DNA from: Trichomonas vaginalis G3
Lineage: Eukaryota > Parabasalia > Trichomonadida > Trichomonadidae
Assembly: GCF_026262505.1 (NCBI RefSeq)
Contig: NC_067206.1
Location: 17,381,319-17,445,318 of the forward strand
Direction: 5' to 3'
DNA: 64,000 nt
Numbering within the stretch: position 1 is the first letter of the stretch; each line of letters begins with the position of its first letter. Below, in pieces: positions 19,046-28,667 of the stretch. The notes beneath the pieces were generated by a model. The model worked only from the letters and a program-made list of their open reading frames with translations, ran no database searches and was not told the origin of the DNA. The translations under genes were made by a program, and so were the position numbers.

Positions 19046-20131
19046 TTAGAAGAATTTTCTTATTCTTTCTGGCATGTTTTTATCTTTCCAGTACTCCCGC
19101 TCTAATGGTCCCAGATGAGTTGGTTTAGATTCTCTCAAGTTCTTAGATGGTATAACATCTTCAACGCCTCCTTCATATCTTACTTTATAAGTGTCATCGT
19201 TTATGTTGTAGTCAAGTATTTCAATAACCACTCCTCGCTTTGCTTCGTCAATGGTTTCAGCAAGTTCGCCATTACTACTTTCAACTAATTTATGACGAGG
19301 GTAAAATGCTATGGAGTCGTCAGCAGCTTTTATAAGATATCCATTACCTTGCGTAGAGTCTACGATATAATAATTTCGACTTAACCTTAAACGTTTCTTT
19401 GTCAACGGTTTGTCGTCAAGAACTACACGAACTTTTGTTCCAGGAATGAGAGTAAATTGTGTTGAATTTCTGATATTTTGTGTTTGACTTCGTTTCTTTT
19501 GTATATACTTTTCTTCTTGTTGTTGTGTCATTGAATTTGGTGTATGTCCTGTTGTAGAATGTGTTGAGGAATTGTAAACTTCGATGAAATGTTTCATTGT
19601 TTCTTCGGTAAAGTCTCGCTCTTGATTTAAATCTCTGAGAGTCCTTATGAAGCGGTTAATGATACCGAGTATGTTATGGTTATGGTCTTCAGTAGTGTAG
19701 TGAGTTATGTTATGCTTAATGAGAAATTCTGTGATTTCGTTGCTGAGGTATGCACCGTCTTGGTCTGATGTTAAAATACTTGGGCTATGTTCTGCTACAA
19801 ACTTTTGTAAAACTCTTAACACTTCATGAGTTCCTTTATTTCTCATTATATACGCAAAAGCTTTGCGAGTGTTAACATTAATGAAGATGAGGAATGGTTT
19901 ATGTCCTCCTTTTCTGCTTTGAATGAGAGTGTCAAATTGGTATGCGTCAGGAGTGTTGGAGTAAATTGGTAAAAAGTAGTCGTAAGGGTTTATTTTTGTT
20001 TGATGTACAACATTTTTGTCAAAGAACCTTTTCACTTCAGCTCTGTTAGTAAATCCCGAACTCTTTGCAGCTTCATTGAATTTCTTAAAAGACCTCCATG
20101 GATGTTGTTCGAATACTTCTTTCAAGCTCAT
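19046..20131 (-). CDS. Maverick integrase (rve superfamily) with SH3/chromo-like tail (361 aa)
   Basis: The catalytic core has YQFDTLIQSRKG (about residue 67), ILTSDQDGAYLSNE (about 123) and the ILGIINRFIRTLRDLNQ helix (about 160). The C-terminal 80 residues hold IEILDYNINDDTYKVRYEGG and VEDVIPSKNLRES, which resemble a chromo or SH3-like barrel of the kind attached to Polinton and chromoviral integrases. It would cut and join element ends to chromosomal DNA. It differs strongly from the integrases at 152 and 28803, so two integrase lineages are present. It lies just downstream of the fibre gene on the same strand, unlike the convergent layout in Maverick B. Confidence 0.88.
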   Translation of the reverse strand: MSLKEVFEQHPWRSFKKFNEAAKSSGFTNRAEVKRFFDKNVVHQTKINPYDYFLPIYSNTPDAYQFDTLIQSRKGGHKPFLIFINVNTRKAFAYIMRNKGTHEVLRVLQKFVAEHSPSILTSDQDGAYLSNEITEFLIKHNITHYTTEDHNHNILGIINRFIRTLRDLNQERDFTEETMKHFIEVYNSSTHSTTGHTPNSMTQQQEEKYIQKKRSQTQNIRNSTQFTLIPGTKVRVVLDDKPLTKKRLRLSRNYYIVDSTQGNGYLIKAADDSIAFYPRHKLVESSNGELAETIDEAKRGVVIEILDYNINDDTYKVRYEGGVEDVIPSKNLRESKPTHLGPLEREYWKDKNMPERIRKFF

Positions 20132-20171
20132 TTATGTAAAGTTAAAGATTTTATTCTAGGCTCAAGCGCGT

Positions 20172-22118
20172 TCATTGAACGCGGTACCATGCGAATATAG
20201 TCACAAATGGTGGCATATAATCTTCACCCGAGCCTGTTGGATTTGTTGTGAAAGTGTGTGAATGATTTCCTGTGGTTCCACAGAAAATACCTGTGCTTGA
20301 ATCTACTGGGTCACTTGAAATATCATATCTATGCATTCCCTGTCTATCCGAACCTGCTGCAAGATTTGTATAACCTCTTTTTGTTATTGAATGTGAATGA
20401 CTACCTGTTGTGTTTGTAGTTCCTGTATGAGTGTGCGGTGGAAGGTTTGCTTCAGTAATTTTCTTCGAACCTCCTGTTTGCTTTGAAGAGTTCGCACAGT
20501 ATAAGAATTTATCTACAATCTGCTCCCACATACCAAAACCTAAAACTGTTTCTGGATTTGTTGAATTCATTGACGTATAAATAGAGCCTATAGGATATAA
20601 TGTTTGAAGTATTTCTGTCTTTAATGTTTGAAGCTCTGTTTTGTCTGCTTTCTTATCTAACATTGTTGGTAGTTCATATGCTTCAAAGTTTCTGGCATGA
20701 TCTTCGATATTCCTGCAACTCTTATCTAAATTGTTAAGAGTATCTTTTACGCTTGTACTTGGATTTTCTAATGGTGCACTTGAACCAAGGTCAAAGTTCA
20801 ATATTATGTCGTCTGCTCTAACAGTAGTGAAGGATTTATGTGTATGGTTCTTGTCGGCTTTACTGTCTAACATTGCTGGTAGTTCATATGCTTCAAAGTT
20901 TCTGGCATGACCTTCGATATTCCTGCAACTCTTATCTAAATTGTTAAGAGTATCTTTTACGCTTGTACTCGGATTCTCTAAAGGTGCACTTGAACCCAAA
21001 TCATAGTTCAATATTATGTCGTCTGCTCTAACAGTAGTGAAGGATTTATGTGTATGATTTTTGTCGGCTTTACTGTCTAAAGAAGTTTGAAGTTCATTTA
21101 TATCGGAGATATTGTGTTTATGAGATTTCAAAACTTTGTTCGTTGCGTCAAGTTCTGTTTTGTCAGCTTTACTTTTAATAGCATCTTCAAAAGTTATTTT
21201 TGACTTAACTCTCAAAGTAAATCTTGGTTCAACTAATACACCGTTAACAAAGAAGTATGAAGCATAAATTTCAGCGTTATAACCAAATGATTGTGGTGCT
21301 ATACCTGTGTCATACTGTACAGTACAGTGTATGTCATAACCTTTAGCACGAATGAATTTATATCTTCTTTCATTAACATTTTTCGTATTCACTTTTTCAC
21401 CCTGTGTTAAATATCCATGATAGTCCGTTATAATCTGTTCATCAGAACTTATATAATGAACATGGTTTTTGTCTGCTTTATTGTCTAAAGAAGTTTGAAG
21501 TTCATTTATATCGGAGATATTGTGTTTATGAGATTTCAAAACTTTGTTCGTTGCGTCAAGTTCATTTTTGTCCGCTTTACTATTTAATGTAGCTTGAAGT
21601 TCATTTATATCGGAGATATTGTGTTTATGTTCTTTATCTGCTTTTTCGGCTAATTTCTCTTCTATCTCATTTATTTCAAGTTCATGCCTACCACCACCTC
21701 CCGAAGAAGTATTTTTCTTCAGCTCTTGAAGAACGTCCACTTCGCCATCTTTGGTGTCAATAATGAGACTTTGAGTTAAAACCTTTCCTGTCTTAATGGA
21801 TGTTTGTAAAACTTCTTCTTCACCGTGTTCGGGGTCATGGTCGTCGTCATATCTTGTGAAATCAGAGATGTTGTCATACATTAAGCATATCTGTCTCAAA
21901 AGTTCTGCTATTTGGAATTGGAACGAAAGATATACAGAACTTTCATCATCTCCTAAAGTCAAGTCTGCTTTCTTAAGTATTTCTTGAATGTATGCAATGA
22001 GAACAGAGTACCTTGGAAAATATTCGAACAATATTTCATTAGCTGTTGGTTTTGGGTGGTTCTTCTGGAGTTTCTGTTGTTTCAGTTCCTTCTGGAGTTT
22101 CTGTTGGAGTTTCTGCAT
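20172..22118 (-). CDS. Tail-fibre-like protein with repeated shaft and collar tip (648 aa)
   Basis: A helical N-terminus leads into a shaft with ISDINELQ and SKADKN repeats (about residues 170-330) and two near-identical 70-residue units (KSFTTVRADDIILN to MLDSKADKN), visible as a DNA repeat at 20650-21070. The C-terminal tip (about 500-648) has YPIGSIYTSMNSTNPETVLG, QIVDKFLYCANSSKQTGGSK and a histidine-rich LPPHTHTGTTNTTGSHSHSI. This is the phage collar/short-fibre design, in which histidines bind metal. It would form a trimeric spike for attachment. The tip end differs from those at 1107, 3467 and 29760. The 5' end overlaps the coiled-coil gene by about 80 bp in another frame. Confidence 0.85.
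   Translation of the reverse strand: MQKLQQKLQKELKQQKLQKNHPKPTANEILFEYFPRYSVLIAYIQEILKKADLTLGDDESSVYLSFQFQIAELLRQICLMYDNISDFTRYDDDHDPEHGEEEVLQTSIKTGKVLTQSLIIDTKDGEVDVLQELKKNTSSGGGGRHELEINEIEEKLAEKADKEHKHNISDINELQATLNSKADKNELDATNKVLKSHKHNISDINELQTSLDNKADKNHVHYISSDEQIITDYHGYLTQGEKVNTKNVNERRYKFIRAKGYDIHCTVQYDTGIAPQSFGYNAEIYASYFFVNGVLVEPRFTLRVKSKITFEDAIKSKADKTELDATNKVLKSHKHNISDINELQTSLDSKADKNHTHKSFTTVRADDIILNYDLGSSAPLENPSTSVKDTLNNLDKSCRNIEGHARNFEAYELPAMLDSKADKNHTHKSFTTVRADDIILNFDLGSSAPLENPSTSVKDTLNNLDKSCRNIEDHARNFEAYELPTMLDKKADKTELQTLKTEILQTLYPIGSIYTSMNSTNPETVLGFGMWEQIVDKFLYCANSSKQTGGSKKITEANLPPHTHTGTTNTTGSHSHSITKRGYTNLAAGSDRQGMHRYDISSDPVDSSTGIFCGTTGNHSHTFTTNPTGSGEDYMPPFVTIFAWYRVQ
20650..21070. 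repeat. Direct repeat of about 210 bp in the fibre shaft
   Basis: Two nearly identical copies (starting near 20650 and 20860) share TTCATATGCTTCAAAGTTTC and a following 150 bp. They encode the two 70-residue shaft units. Such repeats can change shaft length by recombination. Confidence 0.85.
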
Positions 22119-22623
22119 CTCTTGACTTCAATGCTCTTGCTCTCAAAGACCTAAATGTTAGAGCACCGGGTTTTACAAAGGACTTTATAAATGCTTTAAT
22201 AGTTCCTGGTAAGTTATTGTTAGCATTAAGTAAGTTCCTTATGCTTCCATCATGTACGTCCATAGCACTATGTAAAAAATCTATACTTTTCTTGTAGTCA
22301 GCAATAGACTGACTGTGATTTTTTAAAGATTTGTCAATACCTTTAAGCCAATCTTCATGCATGTCTGATACTGAGCCAAGAATATCATTTGCTTCCTTTA
22401 GTGTATTTTGTGCTTTTCGTAAAGTATCCAATCCCGTACGTGCATTGTTTGCTATACGTCTTACAGTATCTATTTGACTCCTTGTTTCTTGCATCCAACC
22501 AGATAAAGTTTTAATAGTATCAGAACCATTTGAAATGAAGTTCAAAGCATTTTTGACGTCATCTAAAGCTTCTTCACCAAGTACAGCCCATATCTTTCCG
22601 ATTTGGTATTGAAGAAACTCCAT
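22039..22623 (-). CDS. Coiled-coil protein next to the fibre (194 aa)
   Basis: Residues about 30-140 are a run of heptad-like helices (for example DTVRRIANNARTGLDTLRKA and DYKKSIDFLHSAMDVHDGS). They end in a basic segment and a TPTETPEGTETTETPEEPP tail. It lies immediately upstream of the fibre on the same strand, with an 80-bp overlap, and downstream of the collagen-like gene. A structural role in a fibre or its base is likely from context. No named family. Confidence 0.7.
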   Translation of the reverse strand: MEFLQYQIGKIWAVLGEEALDDVKNALNFISNGSDTIKTLSGWMQETRSQIDTVRRIANNARTGLDTLRKAQNTLKEANDILGSVSDMHEDWLKGIDKSLKNHSQSIADYKKSIDFLHSAMDVHDGSIRNLLNANNNLPGTIKAFIKSFVKPGALTFRSLRARALKSRDAETPTETPEGTETTETPEEPPKTNS

Positions 22624-22647
22624 ATGAAGCAGCTGTTAAACCAGTAT

Positions 22648-23004
22648 TTATAAGGTCCATATCCATGATTTAGCAGTTTTTCCATCCTTTCCATCCTTTC
22701 CATCCAAACCGTTTTCGCCTTGAGGTCCTTGTATTCCTTGAGGTCCTTGTATTCCTTGTGGTCCGGTGTCACCCTTCTCTCCTTTCAGTTCATCTTTATG
22801 TTCGTTATAATATTCTAATGTCATAAGGTGTACATCATTACTGCTACCAGCAACTCCTAATATTTGTTTCTCATTCATGACTAAATTCTTTAGGCATTTA
22901 ATGTTGTCGTCAAATCGAAAGCTCTTTAACAATTCAATGAGAACATTCAGTACTTTCACTAATGAGGCATCTACTGTAGAATTTATATTGCACCGTTCCA
23001 TCAT
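22648..23004 (-). CDS. Collagen-like repeat protein (118 aa)
   Basis: After an N-terminal helical domain the protein has an unbroken run of Gly-X-Y triplets: GEKGDTGPQGIQGPQGIQGP followed by QGENGLDGKDGKDGK. Such triplets form a triple helix and occur in phage and giant-virus fibres. It is followed by the coiled-coil and fibre genes on the same strand, so the three likely form one surface structure. The short tail after the triplets is SWIWTL. The frame is short for such a protein, and the small frame upstream (23005-23190) may belong to the same gene region. Confidence 0.8.
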   Translation of the reverse strand: MMERCNINSTVDASLVKVLNVLIELLKSFRFDDNIKCLKNLVMNEKQILGVAGSSNDVHLMTLEYYNEHKDELKGEKGDTGPQGIQGPQGIQGPQGENGLDGKDGKDGKTAKSWIWTL

Positions 23005-23190
23005 TTATGATAGGAACCTTGCTGTTGTAATGAATGGGTCATAAGTGTTAAAAGTATCGAAATCAATGACTTTTTTAGTTTTTCCATCGTCAATGACTAA
23101 ATCATTGCCTTCAATGGTTAAAGTTGAGTTTTCGTTTACTAGTTCATGTGCTCTTCTTGCTTCATTTGTTTTCATACGCATATGCAGCAA
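23005..23190 (-). CDS. Small protein upstream of the collagen-like gene (61 aa)
   Basis: It reads MLHMRMKTNEARRAHELVNE and then LTIEGNDLVIDDGKTKKVID. The second part has the short beta-repeat look of fibre head domains. It abuts the collagen-like frame. Function unknown; possibly the head of the same fibre module. Confidence 0.45.
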   Translation of the reverse strand: MLHMRMKTNEARRAHELVNENSTLTIEGNDLVIDDGKTKKVIDFDTFNTYDPFITTARFLS

Positions 23191-23214
23191 TAGTCATATT
23201 TTAATGAGAATAAA

Positions 23215-23953
23215 ATGTTGTTCTATTTGCAAAGTACTGACCCAAACGAATACGGAACAGTAAAGCTACAAACAAAACTTAGGTCTTCAGAATGAAGCGC
23301 TTGCTTTCAGAGTTGTTGACTTCAATACTATCGCAACTTTTGTCATAACAGATGAAACAGATTTCATGGAGTTTGAAAAGATGGAAAGAAGCATGAAATA
23401 AGATTTCACAATAATGTAGAATATAAGATGGAAACATTAGCTGGAGTGTTAAATGCGCTCATAAATACTACAATAAACAAGGAGAACGAAGAAAACTTAA
23501 TGAATGTTAAACTTATTGCAGGAGTTTTGAAGTTCAGTTATGCGAAGGAGTTTAAGATAACACGAATGAGTCATAGAGTTCAATTGCTTCTGGGAGCATA
23601 CCATATGACATTTCCTTTGAAAAGTATTGACAAAACGATTGAGATGAAATCTGTTCCATACGTATGTTATGGCAATTGTTTATACATTGAGTCTAAAAAT
23701 AGCTAATGTCACAGGTATTTCAGGAGTTAATAGTAAAGGTTCAGTAGAATATAAGTCTTTCTGTTATGAAGTAAATTCAATGTTCATTCCAAACGTTCCT
23801 GTCATAGCAACTCATTTAGGTAAATGGGTTCGCATTAGTCCTCATAATTTGAAAGACATGCAATTCAGACTAGTTGACTTTCAAGGAGAGCCTGTAGAAC
23901 TGAAGGCACCAGTGCGAATGACTGTTGAAGTAGACTTTTTAAGAAAATATTAA
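23215..23953 (+). pseudogene. Jelly-roll-like minor capsid (penton candidate) region
   Basis: The C-terminal part contains GSVEYKSFCYEVNSMFIPNV and MQFRLVDFQGEPVELKAPVR followed by MTVEVDFLRKY. The phrase F-R-L-V-D-x-x-G-E-P-V-E-L close to the end is typical of the second jelly-roll protein (penton) of Polintons and related viruses. Earlier parts of the same strand carry beta-strand pattern too. It is divergent from the fibre cluster and leads into the 94-aa gene with an overlapping stop/start. As a virus-like copy it looks broken, with one to two breaks. Confidence 0.5.
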
Positions 23954-24238
23954 ATGCAACAGCTTACAAGAGAACTCAGAGCTAAAAATATAAAGTATGA
24001 ATGTTATGTATTAGGTCATGAACTTTGGTTGTTGCTGTTTGATGAAACAAATGAGTTAGTTATGTCAGTCAAGAGAACAGAAAAAGGCGTCAAAGGCGCC
24101 GAGCGCAAAGCGCTATATTGTGTTAGTGAGAACTGCACCAAGTCAATAAGATTAGGTTTGCATTATGAAGATGAGTTCGATACTGTTGAAGAAGTTTTGG
24201 ATAGATATTACAAAATTGCTAACTTGAAATTTTTTTGA
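23954..24238 (+). CDS. 94-aa protein with an in-frame GC-rich palindrome, unknown
   Basis: The ATG follows the stop of the capsid-like frame directly. It reads MQQLTRELRAKNIKYECYVL and later TVEEVLDRYYKIANLKFF. The GGCGCCGAGCGCAAAGCGC palindrome near 24095 encodes KGAERKALYC in frame. No family recognised; mixed alpha/beta, no membrane segment. Confidence 0.6.
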   Translation: MQQLTRELRAKNIKYECYVLGHELWLLLFDETNELVMSVKRTEKGVKGAERKALYCVSENCTKSIRLGLHYEDEFDTVEEVLDRYYKIANLKFF

Positions 24239-24240
24239 CT

Positions 24241-24275
24241 AACGGCGCAAAGCGCCAAGATGGGCTCAAGAGCCC
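24241..24275. repeat. GC-rich mini-palindromes
   Basis: GGCGCAAAGCGCC and GGGCTCAAGAGCCC stand side by side in otherwise A/T-rich DNA, just after the 94-aa gene. They are like the units found inside several genes of this element. Confidence 0.75.
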
Positions 24276-24286
24276 TCCTGACTGCT

Positions 24287-24929
24287 TTAATTTACTAAAA
24301 CATATTTCAAACATAATTTATATTCTGTTGAAAGTTTTGTATACTCGTTCGAATATTTATACTTAAACTCAACTCCTGGAGTACCTGGTATTTCAATGAT
24401 GCGGATGTTACCTATTTTCATGAATGGTGGCGTTTGACCACAGCATTCGATTTCAGGGTCGAGATAGTCAATGACACATTGTTTCCCTGTTATTCGTGAT
24501 ATAACATTTTCAAGGTCCTCCTTTGTTAGAATTATTTGGTTCTTGCTTATAAGATTTGTCAAAAGCTTCTTATCGTCTTTGAGTAAGATAGTTTGATATA
24601 ACTGAAGAAGGTAATGGTCTACGTTATCTGAAGGATTTGTTTGAACATTTGTGTAAGGGTTGTCGTTGGCTTCTCTTGAAAGAATTTGGTCCAGTGGTGG
24701 ATACTCTAAACTGAACATCTGATGTAGCGTTAGCGTTTGAAGCTGAGTTTAAATTCACGGCGCCATGCGCCAAGACCGAAGGTCCCGACTTAAGTTCTGG
24801 TTCTTTTTCTTTCAAACACTCCGAACTATAGTTCTTTATGACAATATTGTTTGTCGTTCGTGAGTCAACATTTGATGTTGGTTCAATTGGAACATTAACG
24901 GCACCAGCTAAGATGGATTTGCTTCTCAT
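24287..24929 (-). pseudogene. Conserved virion-type region, unknown
   Basis: Minus-strand coding sequence includes MFSLEYPPLDQILSREANDN, a helical middle (LLTNLISKNQIILTKEDLEN) and PFMKIGNIRIIEIPGTPGVE near the end. The upstream part starts MRSKSILAGAVNVPIEPTSN and carries a GC-rich palindrome (24758-24790). It looks broken, about one break. It lies between capsid-like genes and the ATPase, the usual place for virion or maturation proteins, but no catalytic triad of the Polinton protease was recognised. Confidence 0.4.
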
Positions 24930-24954
24930 TTCATATAGAATAAAAACCTTTTAT

Positions 24955-25248
24955 ATGTATGAAATGAACAATATACTCGACAAGGGTTTGAATGTAAAGC
25001 TAACGAATGAAAATATTGTTGAATTCACTGAGACAGGAGCTGTGTATAAAGATGTAGAACTACTGAACAAAAGAGCTAAGGGAAGAAGCAGGAACATGAA
25101 CAAAGGGTGGAAGCCTATAAAAATTTATGTCAATGATGGCTCAGGAGGTTCAAACATAAAGTATGCAGAAAGTTATAGAGTTTATGCTCTCAAAGTGAAA
25201 AGCCTTCATTTAAGAACAGCTATTCTAACGCATATCCTCAAAAGTTAA
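24955..25248 (+). CDS. Small basic protein (about 97 aa), unknown
   Basis: I chose the ATG at 24955 because the DNA before it overlaps the divergent gene. It reads MYEMNNILDKGLNVKLTNEN, then LLNKRAKGRSRNMNKGWKPI and NDGSGGSNIKYAESYRVYAL. The basic GRSRNMNKGWK stretch could bind nucleic acid. It may not be whole, since coding character continues past 25248. Not recognised. Confidence 0.45.
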   Translation: MYEMNNILDKGLNVKLTNENIVEFTETGAVYKDVELLNKRAKGRSRNMNKGWKPIKIYVNDGSGGSNIKYAESYRVYALKVKSLHLRTAILTHILKS

Positions 25249-25350
25249 CGGATGGGAAGTGGATGATATGAATGACAGCAAAAATATTAACAGAAATGGC
25301 GACAGAGATGCATGGAATTTGTTTACCATCAGTCAATTGAAGGTTAAACT

Positions 25351-26238
25351 TTAAAACAATGTTGGTCGTTCCCATGGAATATTTTTGACTTTAATGGTAT
25401 TAGTCATGATATGAATCTCAAGGTATGAACGAGGAGAGATGAGAGACTTATATGCTTCCCAAATTTCTTCAAAAGGTAATGTTATACCTGACTGTTTCCA
25501 AATGAGTTCAATATCATAGCGTGAGAAACCTTGAAAGATAACGAAGTCAGTTATGAGACGTTTTATGTTTAAAGCTAAAAACCTCCATGTTTGCATAAGT
25601 ATTGCTACAGTTAAGTGGTAATGTCTGACTTTAGTAATGATGTTAGCTAATGGTGAGTCAGGCTTTGACACTAAACCTTTTCCGGCGAAGTCGTCGCAAA
25701 CGAGCAGAGTGTTTGAAGGATACTTTTTGAAGGGGTATTTTGAAAGTTTTGACAGAATGTAGTTTGTAAGTCGTTTCATATCGTAAACTCCTGAGTATTG
25801 ACGTAAGTGGTGTTTGTCAATAATTCTTTCCATCTCTTCTGAAGTCTTTTGCATTCCTGACTGTATAAATTCAACGATGGCATAATATTTCCTCTTACGT
25901 CGAATGTAACGTTGAAGAAATTCAATGAGTTCGCTATCTGGAACTTTAACGACAGAGGCTTGAACTTTTGACATAAATGTTTTCGCTGTTGAGTCCATAG
26001 AGTCTGAAGTTGCTGATATAATGATTTGGTCATAATATGAATCTTGACCTAAACGCTCTGTTATGAGTATATGACGAATGAGGTTAAATGTCTTACCTGA
26101 CCCCATCTTTCCACAATAGAAATAAACACCATTTGAACAGAACTCATAGTCCTTACTGAAAGGAAGAATAAGAGAAGAGTTAAGTTTGTCTGTAGTTTCA
26201 TTCATGTCTTCATCTACGTCATGTATTAAATGCTTCAT
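25351..26238 (-). CDS. FtsK/HerA-type genome-packaging ATPase (A32-like), 295 aa
   Basis: Walker A GKMGSGKT is at residues 43-50 and Walker B TLLVCDDF near residue 180, followed by the VRHYHLTVAILMQTWRFL segment with the sensor-type glutamine. This is the A32-like packaging ATPase of Polintons, virophages and large DNA viruses, which pumps DNA into the capsid. Length is usual for the family. The gene is whole and diverges from the YPxxW gene at 26256, with only 17 bp between the two starts. Confidence 0.9.
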   Translation of the reverse strand: MKHLIHDVDEDMNETTDKLNSSLILPFSKDYEFCSNGVYFYCGKMGSGKTFNLIRHILITERLGQDSYYDQIIISATSDSMDSTAKTFMSKVQASVVKVPDSELIEFLQRYIRRKRKYYAIVEFIQSGMQKTSEEMERIIDKHHLRQYSGVYDMKRLTNYILSKLSKYPFKKYPSNTLLVCDDFAGKGLVSKPDSPLANIITKVRHYHLTVAILMQTWRFLALNIKRLITDFVIFQGFSRYDIELIWKQSGITLPFEEIWEAYKSLISPRSYLEIHIMTNTIKVKNIPWERPTLF

Positions 26239-26255
26239 TTTATCTCCATTAAAAA

Positions 26256-27135
26256 TGCAAGTCAGAAATATTCAGAACATAGCACCGAGTCTAACTGACA
26301 AGAGTATAAAGATATACTATGAACACGTTATGATGAAACCAACCAAAATTCAAGAAAGTCAGTATACTTATGAATATCCAAGACACTGGGTAGAGTATGT
26401 AGGAGGTGAGAAAGCTATTGAAATAAGACAGTTAGAAGTATTCCAGCAGGAAGGACAATATTATTGAAGAACTTTAATGTTTTGAGATATAATGATGAGA
26501 CAAAGAAGCAAGATAGTTTTCCTATTGCTGTGTATGTGAACCTAGACACAGGAGATGACATGAAAGTTTTTAACACAAAGCTTCAAACGGTAGTGAGAGA
26601 ACAACTGACTGCGGAAGGACACCCATTACCTTCAGAAGTTACCATAGCGTATAATTTTGAAACAAATGCAATAGATTTTAAAGTCGTCTCTGCAAAGAAG
26701 TCAGGTTTTACATTTAATGAAGCAGATGTATATTCGAATGAAAACTTCAAAGCTATTGCATGGTTAGATAATGACGATTGCTTTAAGAAAATATTTAAAT
26801 TCAGTGACTCAACGATGTCAATAGATGACCTTCGTGGAATGTTACCATCGACGTTTACAGTTGAAGGTTCAGCAGGATTGCTTACAAGATTTCAATTTGG
26901 TGGTATTTGGTCTCGTGAGAACATTGTTATAAAATCCAGTATAAGTGAATTTGCTGAAGAATCTATATTATGTCTTTCAAACTATATGTATTCGCCGCCG
27001 AAGCATTATAGTATAACAAACTTTGTCAGTAAGTTTAATATAAGACTTGTTGAACCTTCTTCAATGAAAGATGTTGTGCTACCCAAAGACGGAAAGGATG
27101 GACTCATTATTGAGATGATTTTAATAGCATATTAA
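26256..27135 (+). pseudogene. F/YPxxW-family virion-type gene, second paralogue
   Basis: The start carries YTYEYPRHWVEYVGGEKAIE, and the end carries VVLPKDGKDGLIIEMILIAY. Both match blocks in the 285-aa protein at 10475-11332 and, for the first, the protein at 31023. TTTTATCTCC lies just upstream of the ATG at 26256. It looks broken, about one break. A virion role is inferred from its gene neighbours (packaging ATPase, small basic proteins) and beta-rich pattern. Confidence 0.6.
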
Positions 27136-27333
27136 ATGAGCTTGTTTTTAAAGGTCATTCATGATGAAATAACTGTTGTAGAAGATGTTAGCAATTGTTC
27201 AGACATTTTGAAGCGTATAGATGAGATAAGAAAGAAGTTTATGAATGAGAATGTTTATGTTTCATTGACTTTCTCCAGTAAAGAGAACTTTTATGAGATA
27301 ATATTGAAGAGAGATGATTTTAATATGGTGTAA
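27136..27333 (+). CDS. 65-aa protein, unknown
   Basis: The ATG follows the stop of the preceding gene without a gap (TAAATG). The protein begins MSLFLKVIHDEITVVEDVSN and ends NFYEIILKRDDFNMV. Its own stop is again TAAATG with the next gene, so the three frames form a tight run probably read from one transcript. No family seen. Confidence 0.6.
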   Translation: MSLFLKVIHDEITVVEDVSNCSDILKRIDEIRKKFMNENVYVSLTFSSKENFYEIILKRDDFNMV

Positions 27334-27528
27334 ATGGTAGCTTGGGCAGCTTTAGGCGCAATGGGAACAAAAGCATTAGCATTTGGAGCAAAAGCACTTG
27401 GGGCTTATGACGCAGTAAATAAAATGAGTGGAGGAAGGGTTTCGAAGACATTAGATGCAAATAAAGGGAAGATTGGAGGCTGGGTTGCAAAGAAGTTAAG
27501 ATTAAATAAAAATAGGGCTCATAAATAA
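27334..27528 (+). CDS. Small glycine/alanine-rich basic protein, minor-capsid (pVI/pX-like) candidate
   Basis: MVAWAALGAMGTKALAFGAK continues into ALGAYD and a basic C-terminus KKLRLNKNRAHK. The hydrophobic glycine/alanine-rich start with a positive tail is like the membrane-active or core proteins of Polintons and adenoviruses. It is tightly joined to the gene before it. Confidence 0.55.
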   Translation: MVAWAALGAMGTKALAFGAKALGAYDAVNKMSGGRVSKTLDANKGKIGGWVAKKLRLNKNRAHK

Positions 27529-27616
27529 AGCATCCAATTTGGTTGCGACTGAGTCAGAAAATGCTTTAGGAAAGGACGATGAGTTTGCAAAACATGCAAA
27601 AGACTTTAATGACCAG

Positions 27617-27859
27617 ATGAAAGGTGAAACAATGCATTTAAATAGAGTCGATGGAACTAAAGAAAATGTTTCTTCTCCACCAGTAGTTCTTCCGTATGGT
27701 CCCTATGGAATGTATGGAAACCCTTACGAAAGACCATTTGACCCATTGACTGGTGGAAGTAACTGGTATCATTACGGACGAAGAAGAAAGACAGTTAAGC
27801 TGGAGACAGACGTGAAGAAAGCAACTAAAAAGAAACCAAGGAAGAGAGTTATAAAGTAA
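27617..27859 (+). CDS. Small basic tyrosine/glycine/proline-rich protein (about 80 aa)
   Basis: I chose the ATG at 27617; the frame is open upstream but has no earlier ATG. The protein has VVLPYGPYGMYGNPYERPFD and a tail KKATKKKPRKRVIK. The basic end suggests DNA or capsid binding. It is the last gene before the right terminal repeat. Confidence 0.5.
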   Translation: MKGETMHLNRVDGTKENVSSPPVVLPYGPYGMYGNPYERPFDPLTGGSNWYHYGRRRKTVKLETDVKKATKKKPRKRVIK

Positions 27860-28008
27860 TGAATTCAACATGGTTAGAAAAGAGGTTAGAAAACGTGTTA
27901 GATCTAACATTCTAACATAAACATTATTTTTGTGCTATGTTTTCATACGTGTGAGGGTGGTGATATCATTAATTTTTATATAAATGACAGAACAAAAATA
28001 AAGCATAT

Positions 28009-28444
28009 CTACTCAACAGGAATGAGACCCTTACTGACTATGTATTCGTTTAATGCTTGATGAAAACAATGGTACATATTATCGTATGGGTATACACAAC
28101 GTCTGTTTCCATCGTCGTCGTATATGTAGAGCTCAAATCCAGTCCAACCTTCTTTTGTACAATATGTAGCTTTATTTAAGTATGCATTTATGTAGATAAG
28201 GCAATTTTCTTCATCGCTCCAGAAATAATTTTTGTTCTTTGTTGAAATAGTTTTCGTTCCTCTGCGACCATAAGGAATGTATGCAATGAACTTTGCGTCA
28301 TAAGGGATTGTAATATATTCGGGGTTTCTTTCATCGTCAATGGGTCTGTCTTTGTTAAAATGCATGTTTCTCAGTTTTACTTGAGTTTTTGAATAGTTCA
28401 CGGAAACGTTCTGGGAAAGAGTCATAGTAAATGTAGTCGGACAT
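28009..28444 (-). pseudogene. Right-hand copy of the 144-aa terminal-repeat gene (broken)
   Basis: The sequence is nearly identical to 6696-7130 read in reverse, including YIPYGRRGTKTI and WTGFELYIYDDDGNRRCVYP. It looks broken, about one break, while the left copy stays open. Confidence 0.75.
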
Positions 28445-28667
28445 GTCTTTGTAATGAAATAAAAAATTTAAAAAAATAAAAATAAGGTTATTTTTATTTA
28501 GTGAGGACGGTAGGGAATTCGTTAGTGAAGTCGTTAGTGAAGTAGTTAGTGAAATCGTTAGTGAAATCATTTATGTGTCAGATGGTTTTGTAAATATTTA
28601 AGGTTAAGTTGGTGTTATGGTTGTGTTGTAAAATATACGTTACCGGTTTCGTAAAGTGTCAAACCGT

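Noticed and set aside
24287-24929. Polinton cysteine protease (adenain-like) in the region before the ATPase
   Set aside because: The place would fit, but I could not see the His-Asp-Cys pattern, so the call was left as unknown.
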